5,361 nucleotides of DNA, taken from contig JAOZQX010000128.1 in NCBI GenBank assembly GCA_029931995.1, positions 1 to 5,361 on the forward strand, written 5' to 3'. Positions within the stretch are counted from its first letter, which is position 1. Every line of letters begins with the position of its first letter. The translations under genes and the position numbers were made by a program. Source of the stretch: Bacteroidales bacterium (GTDB lineage Bacteria > Bacteroidota > Bacteroidia > Bacteroidales > GCA-2711565). A model generated the notes under the pieces. It saw only the letters and a program-made list of their open reading frames with translations. It made no database searches and was not told the DNA's origin. Positions 1 to 5,193 of this stretch are shown piece after piece.

Positions 1-563
1 AGTTCGCCCAAATCGTTCCTCGATAAAGGTAAATTAAAGGATTGACTTTTAAAAATACGATCCGACAAACATAATAAAATATCGGCTAAACGTCCGTGCA
101 ATTGTTTGCGCGTTAAACAAAAAAAACGACCATAGGCTTGTGCCGTATTCTCATTTAAAACATTAATAATTTTGGAGGCAAAGTTTGCATTTGAGCGAAT
201 TAATTGTTTGAAAATATTTACATCAATTAATTTAACTGTTGAGTCAACATACGTTGATACCGAATACAAAAAGGTGTTATTCCCCTCATAAATAGAGGGT
301 AAGCCAACTAAATGATTGGAGGGTGTAATGGTTAGGATCAAATTTCTCGGATTTCCTTCAAGGTAAATTTTAACCAGTCCTTCTTCCAAAAACATAATGT
401 GAGAAGCAAATGAACCTTGCTTGCAAATGTTTTCACCTTTTTTGTAAACAACACTAACCTGATTCTTTTCAACTAACTCTTGTTCTTGCATAGTTAATTG
501 GTCGAAACAAGATGTATGATTGGCAAAGGTTGCACAAGTATTTTCGTAGTTATTAGTATTCAT
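1..563 (-). CDS. Crp/Fnr-family transcriptional regulator, C-terminus cut by window edge
   Basis: This is a transcription factor of the Crp/Fnr superfamily: an N-terminal cyclic-nucleotide-binding-like beta barrel, a dimerisation helix, and a C-terminal winged helix that binds DNA. Reading from the ATG at 563-561 gives 187 complete codons with no stop. The sensor barrel spans about residues 35-125, with KKGENICKQG (41-50) and FLEEGLVKIYLEG (58-70) matching the fold's first strands and turns. The long helix is about 130-171. SRNDLGE (181-187) is the start of the helix-turn-helix, so the recognition helix lies outside the window; the family is usually 220-240 residues. Cysteines are at 10, 19, 47, 149 and 165. 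The N-terminal pair (10, 19) is too sparse to claim an FNR-type iron-sulfur cluster, and a heme or NO sensor of the HcpR/DNR type is equally possible. It is transcribed away from the rhodanese-porin operon, a common arrangement for a local regulator. The effector is unknown. Confidence 0.9.
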   Translation of the reverse strand, partial: MNTNNYENTCATFANHTSCFDQLTMQEQELVEKNQVSVVYKKGENICKQGSFASHIMFLEEGLVKIYLEGNPRNLILTITPSNHLVGLPSIYEGNNTFLYSVSTYVDSTVKLIDVNIFKQLIRSNANFASKIINVLNENTAQAYGRFFCLTRKQLHGRLADILLCLSDRIFKSQSFNLPLSRNDLGE

Positions 564-565
564 AT

Positions 566-582
566 ATCTCTATTAGAGAGAT
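566..582. promoter_or_regulatory. 17-bp inverted repeat just upstream of the regulator start codon
   Basis: ATCTCT, a 5-base spacer, then AGAGAT form a perfect 6+6 inverted repeat that ends only two bases from the regulator's ATG (561-563). It lies downstream of the candidate -7 box at 584-591, so it would fall at the start of the transcript. It could be an operator for repression or autoregulation, or a small 5' stem-loop in the mRNA. The symmetry is seen directly; the role is inferred. Confidence 0.35.
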
Positions 583-583
583 G

Positions 584-591
584 CAAAAGTA
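584..591 (-). promoter_or_regulatory. Candidate Bacteroidota -7 promoter box for the Crp/Fnr gene
   Basis: On the minus strand the sequence reads TACTTTTG, an exact match to the Bacteroidota -7 consensus TAnnTTTG. It would place the transcription start near 577-579 and give a leader of about 15 bases. No clear TTTG -33 element is present at the expected distance upstream, where the DNA is only A/T-rich, so activation by a bound regulator may be needed. The call rests on motif match and position only. Confidence 0.45.
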
Positions 592-611
592 CAAAACAAA
601 TATAATTTTTT

Positions 612-625
612 ATGATTTAGCTCAG
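612..625. promoter_or_regulatory. Degenerate FNR/CRP-like binding site between the divergent genes
   Basis: ATGAT-TTAG-CTCAG has the architecture of the FNR box TTGAT-N4-ATCAA: the TGA-N6-TCA core is intact and 7 of 10 half-site bases match when read on the minus strand. Its centre (618.5) lies about 41 bases upstream of the start predicted from the minus-strand -7 box, the usual class II activator position. It lies about 95 bases upstream of the predicted operon start. Such a weak match can occur by chance in AT-rich DNA. Confidence 0.25.
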
Positions 626-675
626 TTTTTAAACGATTTATTGCATTTTTTTTACCATCACACGTCAGAAGCATC

Positions 676-709
676 TTTATAAAAGGTATTATGTTCTAAT
701 ATAGATTTG
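676..709 (+). promoter_or_regulatory. Candidate promoter of the rhodanese-porin operon
   Basis: TAGATTTG at 702-709 matches the Bacteroidota -7 consensus TAnnTTTG exactly. TTTA at 676-679 is a one-mismatch version of the -33 TTTG element, with a 22-base gap, at the upper end of the normal range. Transcription would begin near 715 and leave an AT-rich leader of about 125 bases before the ATG at 840. I found no convincing riboswitch or strong hairpin in that leader. Confidence 0.45.
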
Positions 710-839
710 TGAAATAATTAACAATATTTTAAAAAAATAAAAATAAATATTATATTGCCCGAATTCACATATGCAAAACAAATAGATATATAAACAAGTG
801 AATATTATAATAATTTATAAATTAAACCTAAAAAAAATT

Positions 840-1799
840 ATGAGAAAATTAAAAATGTATGTAATAATTTTAGCCCTAATTCCGGCTTTATTTATTACTA
901 GTTGTAAAAAAGACATGCCAGAAATCGTGGCTGGTAATTCTTATTCAATTTTAGCTGCATATATGGAAGCTAATGATTTAGATTTACCTGATATGCTTAC
1001 AGATTGGATTACAACGGCAGAGAATGTAAATACAAATATAGCCAACTATTATGTTTTTGATCTTAGAAATGCAACAGATTTTGGAAACGGACATATTACA
1101 GGTGCTATTAATGTTACTTTAGGTAATCTTTTAACAACTGCTGAAAGTTATACTGATAAACCAATTGTTGTTGCTTGTTATACCGGACAAACTGCCGGAC
1201 ATGCTGTAATGGCTCTTCGCTTATCAGGTTATGCTGATGCTGTAGTACTTAAATGGGGTATGGCTGGTTGGAACTCTACTTTATCAGCACCATGGACAGG
1301 TAATCTTAATAGTACTGGTGTTGGTCATGCAAGCTGGGTAACTACTGCAAGTCCAGCTACTTCTACTTATGGAACACCTGAATGGACTTCTACTTCAACT
1401 GATGGAGCTTCAATCTTGGCCGAAAGAATTGATGTAATGTTAGCTGGTGGTTTAGTTGGTACACTTACAAGTTCTGTTTTAACCGATCCTTCACAATATC
1501 AAATTTTTAATTATTGGGGTGAAACTGATTATTTGGGAGATGGACACTTTGTAGGAGCTTTCCAATACAAAAATATCAATCTTGCTAGCAATGGTGTAGC
1601 TGCTATTAATCCTGATGGAAATGCTCTTGTTTATTGCTATACTGGTCAAACTTCATCTATGATTACAGCATGGTTGAATGTTTTAGGATATAATGCATTA
1701 AGTGGAAAGTTTGGTGCTAATGGTGTTATTTATGATGGCATGAGTAGCCACAAATTTGTTGCTTCAAGTGTTGTTGATTTACCATTAGTTACAAATTAA
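840..1799 (+). CDS. Envelope lipoprotein with two rhodanese domains
   Basis: This is a 319-residue lipoprotein carrying two rhodanese (sulfurtransferase) domains. I start it at the ATG at 840 because this gives a clean lipoprotein signal peptide, MRKLK, a hydrophobic stretch, then lipobox ITSC with the lipidated Cys at residue 22. The GTG at 798 would only add a non-signal-like N-terminus. Domain 1 (about 65-148) has the DLR motif (74-76), GHITGAINV, the active-site loop CYTGQT with Cys113, and KWGMAGW (138-144). A Ser/Thr/Gly-rich linker follows (about 150-190). Domain 2 (about 218-301) has GHFVGAF, a second CYTGQT loop with Cys266, and KFGANG. The usual Asp-x-Arg of the first strand is replaced by Asn-Tyr-Trp (224-226). 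The two domains look like an internal duplication. Rhodaneses carry sulfane sulfur as a cysteine persulfide, and the relatives with this loop are often lipoproteins. Lys-Lys-Asp after the lipid Cys could favour surface export, but this is uncertain. First gene of the operon; the donor and acceptor are unknown. Confidence 0.88.
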   Translation: MRKLKMYVIILALIPALFITSCKKDMPEIVAGNSYSILAAYMEANDLDLPDMLTDWITTAENVNTNIANYYVFDLRNATDFGNGHITGAINVTLGNLLTTAESYTDKPIVVACYTGQTAGHAVMALRLSGYADAVVLKWGMAGWNSTLSAPWTGNLNSTGVGHASWVTTASPATSTYGTPEWTSTSTDGASILAERIDVMLAGGLVGTLTSSVLTDPSQYQIFNYWGETDYLGDGHFVGAFQYKNINLASNGVAAINPDGNALVYCYTGQTSSMITAWLNVLGYNALSGKFGANGVIYDGMSSHKFVASSVVDLPLVTN

Positions 1800-1815
1800 T
1801 AATTATACCTAATTA

Positions 1816-1828
1816 ATTGTTTAACAAT
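1816..1828. repeat. 13-bp perfect palindrome between lipoprotein and porin genes
   Basis: ATTGTT-T-AACAAT is a perfect 6+1+6 palindrome beginning 17 bases after the lipoprotein stop codon. With a one-base centre it cannot fold into a stable hairpin of full length, so if it matters it is more likely a protein-binding site in DNA. It is AT-rich and may be coincidental. Confidence 0.3.
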
Positions 1829-1831
1829 AGC

Positions 1832-1845
1832 GGGGAGTAATCCCT
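1832..1845 (+). other. Small intercistronic hairpin with GNRA-type loop
   Basis: GGGA-GTAA-TCCC, plus an outer G-T wobble, forms a 4-5 bp stem with a GUAA tetraloop in RNA, in the 67-base gap before the porin gene. It is the only GC-rich patch in the gap. No continuous T-tract follows (TTTCTATTT), so it does not look like a full terminator. It could be an mRNA processing or stability element, or a partial attenuator setting the lipoprotein-to-porin ratio. The fold is seen; the function is inferred. Confidence 0.35.
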
Positions 1846-1866
1846 TTCTATTTAAAAAAAATAAAA

Positions 1867-2979
1867 ATGATGAAAAAATTTATAATAGTTGCATTATTCT
1901 TAATAATAGCAGCACCAGTTATGGTCAATGCCCAAGGTTGTGTAGAAGCTTCCTCTGATGAAGGTGTTCAAGTTGTTGGATACGTTCAAGGAGAGTTTAA
2001 TTATTTATCTAATGGCGAACTTGGAGCCAGTGAAAAATTCTCTGATAACAGTTTTTATTTCAATCGTGTACGTTTAGGTGTAGTAGGAAATGTACCTTAT
2101 GACGTTAGTTATTATGTAATGGCTGAATTTAGCCCAACAAAAGGAGGTCCTTATCTCTTAGATGCTTTTGTTAGTTATACAGGATTTGGACCAATGTTAA
2201 AAGTTTCTTTGGGTCAATTCAAATCTCCTTTCGGACTAGAATTATCTACTCCTTGTCAAGGATTACATACGATTAACCGTGCAAAATTTGTTTCTCAGCT
2301 TGCTCAACCATTCAGAGATATGGGTATTATGTTTTCAGGTAGTACCGGAGATAAACCATTTTTGGGATTCGAAAATAAAAATGTCTTTTCATACACTCTA
2401 GCTTTCTTAAACGGAACAGGTATAAACATGAAAGATACTGATAAATATAAAGATATTGTTGGTAGAATTGTTTTTGCTCCATTTGACTTTATTTCATTTG
2501 GTACAAGTTACCGTACCGGAAAATCTGTAAATGAAGACCCAACAATTACTGATGCAGACAAACGTACTCGTTTTGGAGCTGATGTAAACTTCAACTACAA
2601 AAATTTCCTTGTACAAGCCGAATATATCAAAGGTAAAGATGAAGGAACAGTTTATGTTGGCGAAGGTGGCTGTGGTGGCGGATTAACTGCAGTTCCTGGT
2701 ACTGCTGAAAGCAGTGGATATATGATTCAGGCTTTGTATATGACTCCATGGCAATTTCAACCAGTAATTAAATACGAAAGTTATGATAGAAATTTGGATG
2801 AAACATTTGACAAACAAAGTGCTTTTACTTTTGGATTTAACTACTTCATAAACGAATGGACACGTGTTCAGGTGAACTATATTTACAATGTTGAAGAAAG
2901 TTCAGAAACTGACATCCTTTTCTATAACGAAATTCCTAATGATATGTTCTTAGTACAAGTTCAGGTTAAAATAATGTAA
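1867..2979 (+). CDS. Outer-membrane porin, phosphate-selective O/P (OprO/OprP-like) family
   Basis: This is a 370-residue outer-membrane beta-barrel of the porin O/P family, which forms channels with a preference for anions such as phosphate. A Sec signal peptide (MMKK, a hydrophobic core to about 20, then VNA before Gln23) is followed by alternating hydrophobic and polar strands without membrane helices. Family hallmarks include SFYFNRVRLGVVG (62-74), VMAEFSP (84-90), and GQFKSPFGLE (116-125), the last closely matching GQFKTPFGLE as I remember it from this family. Later strands include AEYIKG (251-256), IKYESYDRN (301-309) and the C-terminal FLVQVQVKIM, which ends in Met rather than the common aromatic residue. 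Three cysteines survive cleavage (25, 130, 269), the last within a Gly-rich loop GEGGCGGG (265-272), which is unusual for a porin. Either of two adjacent ATGs (1867, 1870) could be the start. The substrate cannot be read from sequence; flanking rhodaneses suggest a sulfur or selenium oxyanion or polysulfide rather than phosphate. Confidence 0.88.
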   Translation: MMKKFIIVALFLIIAAPVMVNAQGCVEASSDEGVQVVGYVQGEFNYLSNGELGASEKFSDNSFYFNRVRLGVVGNVPYDVSYYVMAEFSPTKGGPYLLDAFVSYTGFGPMLKVSLGQFKSPFGLELSTPCQGLHTINRAKFVSQLAQPFRDMGIMFSGSTGDKPFLGFENKNVFSYTLAFLNGTGINMKDTDKYKDIVGRIVFAPFDFISFGTSYRTGKSVNEDPTITDADKRTRFGADVNFNYKNFLVQAEYIKGKDEGTVYVGEGGCGGGLTAVPGTAESSGYMIQALYMTPWQFQPVIKYESYDRNLDETFDKQSAFTFGFNYFINEWTRVQVNYIYNVEESSETDILFYNEIPNDMFLVQVQVKIM

Positions 2980-3000
2980 CTTTTAAATAATATATAGATC

Positions 3001-3852
3001 ATGAAAAGAATAAAATTTTGCCTAAATGTATTACTTGCATTTTTAATTGTAAGTACACAATTATTTGCTGCTGAAAAGAGCTTAATTGGAAAAGAATTTT
3101 CTGCATTCAAAAAAGAAAATAAAGATTTAGTTGTGATTGATGCTCGTAAAGCTACAGATTATGCTAAAATGCATATCATTAAATCCGTGAATGTTCCTTA
3201 TAAGGATTTATATAAAGATGGCTTATCAGCAGGATTAATTAAAGATCCAGCTGCTTTGGCTGCTTACTTTGGTAAAAAGGGGATAAGTAATACAAGTGCT
3301 ATTGTTATTTACGATGATGGATCAAATAAATACAATAGTCGTGTTTATTGGGTGTTAAAGTATATGGGTGCTGAAAATGTGCAATTACTGCATAAAAATA
3401 TGAACCAATGGAAAATGGCTCGTATTCCTTTGACTAAGGCGATAGTTCCTGCAAAAAAAGCTGTTTTTACACCTAAAGTAAATAAAGCTATATCTGCTGA
3501 AATGTCAGTTGTAAAGGCTTCTTTAACGAATGTAAATACTATTCTTGTTGATACTCGTGATGCAGTAGAATATGATGGTTCTTATAAAGATAGTGAGGGT
3601 CACATACCCGGAGCCATTAACATTCCTTTCAAAGAAGTTCTTAATGCTAATGGGTCTTTTAAAACAAAAGCTGAATTGGAAGCTTTAGCATCAAAGTATG
3701 GTCTTACTGCTGATAAAGAGATTATTTTATATTGTAAAACAAGAGTAAGAGCATCAGTTGCTTACTTTGCATTAAAAAATATTTTAGAGTATCCTAATGT
3801 AAAAGTATATGATGGTGCATACAACGAATGGGTTTCAAGTGCTGTTAAATAA
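3001..3852 (+). CDS. Exported tandem-rhodanese sulfurtransferase (TST/MST-like)
   Basis: This is a 283-residue two-domain rhodanese of the thiosulfate / 3-mercaptopyruvate sulfurtransferase type, which moves a sulfane sulfur through an active-site cysteine to a thiol or cyanide acceptor. An N-terminal signal peptide (MKRIKF, hydrophobic core 8-19, probable cleavage after LFA or FAA at 23-24) and no lipobox place it in the periplasm. The N domain (about 28-140) has VVIDAR (44-49) and HIIKSVNVP, but its loop reads YDDGSNKYNSR (104-114) with no cysteine, so it is non-catalytic, as usual for this family. The C domain (about 165-280) has LVDTRDAVEYDG (182-193), GHIPGAINIPF (200-210) and the active-site loop CKTRVRAS with Cys245. 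That loop fits the C-x-x-x-V-x-A pattern, but Arg-Val-Arg is more basic than the GVT of well-known members. It follows the porin gene by 21 bases without a visible promoter and is the last gene before the terminator. The exact substrate is unknown. Confidence 0.9.
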   Translation: MKRIKFCLNVLLAFLIVSTQLFAAEKSLIGKEFSAFKKENKDLVVIDARKATDYAKMHIIKSVNVPYKDLYKDGLSAGLIKDPAALAAYFGKKGISNTSAIVIYDDGSNKYNSRVYWVLKYMGAENVQLLHKNMNQWKMARIPLTKAIVPAKKAVFTPKVNKAISAEMSVVKASLTNVNTILVDTRDAVEYDGSYKDSEGHIPGAINIPFKEVLNANGSFKTKAELEALASKYGLTADKEIILYCKTRVRASVAYFALKNILEYPNVKVYDGAYNEWVSSAVK

Positions 3853-3889
3853 ATCCATGTATTTAAAAACTAAATCTTAATTTTTAAAG

Positions 3890-3917
3890 AGCCCCTTTTT
3901 GGAGGGGCTTTTTTTTT
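3890..3917 (+). terminator. Rho-independent terminator of the rhodanese-porin operon
   Basis: AGCCCCT (3890-3896), a 6-base loop TTTTGG, then AGGGGCT (3903-3909) give a perfect 7-bp GC-rich stem, followed by an uninterrupted T-run through 3917. It begins 38 bases after the sulfurtransferase stop codon. The upstream side lacks a matching A-run, so it works on the plus strand only. It separates the operon from queA. Confidence 0.93.
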
Positions 3918-3931
3918 GTTTTGCAAACACC

Positions 3932-3939
3932 TATTTTTG
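3932..3939 (+). promoter_or_regulatory. Candidate -7 promoter box for queA
   Basis: TATTTTTG is an exact match to TAnnTTTG and sits between the terminator and the queA start codon at 3950. The expected -33 position falls in the terminator's T-run and has no clear TTTG. If used, transcription would begin around 3944-3946, leaving only about 5 bases of leader, so queA mRNA would be almost leaderless. Alternatively queA may be expressed by read-through or a weaker upstream site. Confidence 0.35.
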
Positions 3940-3949
3940 CTGAAAAAAT

Positions 3950-5170
3950 ATGAAATACCCCAGACACATAAATATCGAAGATTATAATTATGATCTGCCC
4001 ACTGATCGAATTGCAAAATTTCCTTTATCTCAAAGAGATGAATCCAAATTATTGATATATAAAGATGGTGCTTTAAGCCAAGGTATTTTTAAAAATATTA
4101 CAAAAATTCTTCCGGCTGACAGCCTGCTTTTTTTTAACGATACAAAAGTCATTCAGGCTCGTCTACTGTTTTTTAAAGAAAGCGGAGCGAAGATTGAGAT
4201 TTTTTGTTTAGAACCCATACAACCTACTTCTGAGATTCAATTAGCTTTTCAGCAACAAAGCCCGGTGGTTTGGAAATGCTTTATTGGGAATGCGAAGAAA
4301 TGGAAAGAAGGGACTTTAAAAAAAAATGTCATAATTGAGGGAGTAGAAATTGGGTTTTTTGCAAAGAGAGTGGGGATGGATGGAGGGGCTCATTTAGTTG
4401 AGTTTAGTTGGACTCCTTTTGACTATCCTTTTTCTCAACTTCTCGGATCGGCTGGTTTAGTCCCACTGCCTCCTTATTTAAACCGCGAAGCCGAAAAAGA
4501 AGATAAAGATCGTTATCAAACTATTTATGCCCAGCATGATGGTTCGGTAGCAGCACCTACTGCCGGATTGCATTTTACCGATGATGTTTTTAAAAAGTTG
4601 GCTACAAAAAATATTCAAACTGATGAGGTGATTTTGCATGTAGGAGCCGGAACATTTAAGCCAGTCTCGGCAAATCAAATTGGTGAGCACGAAATGCATA
4701 CCGAAAAAATTATCATTCATAAATCCACCATTGAAAATCTCATCCATAAAAAGCATAGAAAAGTCATTGTAGTTGGAACTACTACCGTTCGAACATTAGA
4801 GAGTTTATATTGGTATGGAGTAAAGTTGTTAGTGGATGGGAAATGCGATTTTAAGATTCAACAATGGGATCCTTATCAGGAAAAATATCAATTAAATAAT
4901 TCAGTGATTGAAATTTTGGAAACTGTTTTACAGTTTATGGATCAGCACGATTTGGATGAACTCCAAGGCGAAACCCAATTGATGATTGCTCCGGGCTATC
5001 AGTTTAAAATGGTTGATATATTAATTACAAATTTTCATCAGCCTAAAAGCACATTGCTTTTATTGGTCTCAGCTTTTATGGGACAAGATTGGGAAAAAGC
5101 TTACCAATATGCAATGGATAATGATTTCCGTTTTTTGAGCTATGGCGATTCTTGTTTGTTTTTTAAGTAA
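3950..5170 (+). CDS. queA: S-adenosylmethionine:tRNA ribosyltransferase-isomerase (QueA), long form
   Basis: QueA transfers and isomerises the ribosyl group of S-adenosylmethionine onto the 7-aminomethyl-7-deazaguanine at wobble position 34 of tRNAs for Asp, Asn, His and Tyr. This makes epoxyqueuosine, the penultimate step of queuosine synthesis in the cytoplasm. Family motifs run along the whole length: YDLPTDRIAKFPLSQRDESK (14-33), FFNDTKVIQARL (61-72), VAAPTAGLHFT (200-210), LHVGAGTFKPV (229-239), GTTTVRTLES (276-285), PGYQFKMVDILITNFHQPKS (348-367) and FRFLSYGDS (393-401). At 406 residues it is longer than the usual 340-360. The extra length is mainly between LES285 and PGYQ348, where about 62 residues replace roughly 22 in the E. 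coli enzyme as I remember it. Only an A-rich stretch precedes the ATG. The gene follows the operon terminator and converges on the next gene. A paralog with altered substrate cannot be excluded, but the catalytic core motifs look intact. Confidence 0.93.
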   Translation: MKYPRHINIEDYNYDLPTDRIAKFPLSQRDESKLLIYKDGALSQGIFKNITKILPADSLLFFNDTKVIQARLLFFKESGAKIEIFCLEPIQPTSEIQLAFQQQSPVVWKCFIGNAKKWKEGTLKKNVIIEGVEIGFFAKRVGMDGGAHLVEFSWTPFDYPFSQLLGSAGLVPLPPYLNREAEKEDKDRYQTIYAQHDGSVAAPTAGLHFTDDVFKKLATKNIQTDEVILHVGAGTFKPVSANQIGEHEMHTEKIIIHKSTIENLIHKKHRKVIVVGTTTVRTLESLYWYGVKLLVDGKCDFKIQQWDPYQEKYQLNNSVIEILETVLQFMDQHDLDELQGETQLMIAPGYQFKMVDILITNFHQPKSTLLLLVSAFMGQDWEKAYQYAMDNDFRFLSYGDSCLFFK

Positions 5171-5193
5171 ATCTATTTCAGGACGAGACAGTT

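Noticed and set aside
771..785. Tiny leader open frame (ATG to TAG, four codons) before the lipoprotein gene
   Set aside because: Four codons with no ribosome-binding context; expected by chance in this sequence.
763..803. ATTCAC ... GTGAAT inverted repeat in the operon leader
   Set aside because: Only six base pairs with a 29-base AT-rich loop; too weak to call a structure or operator.
798..839. GTG start extending the lipoprotein by 14 residues (MNIIIIYKLNLKKI)
   Set aside because: It would place an AT-rich, non-signal-like segment before an otherwise perfect lipoprotein signal peptide. The ATG at 840 has the usual A-rich upstream stretch and puts the lipobox Cys at residue 22.
4478..4756. 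92-codon open frame on the minus strand inside queA
   Set aside because: It lies wholly opposite conserved QueA motifs, its translation is Cys/Phe/Met-rich without any recognisable domain, and it has no promoter. It is a shadow of queA.
5171..5193. Possible insertion-sequence end between queA and the convergent gene (GGACGAGACAG)
   Set aside because: The string felt like an element end, but no inverted-repeat partner, target duplication or recognisable transposase motif is in the window, so it cannot be supported.
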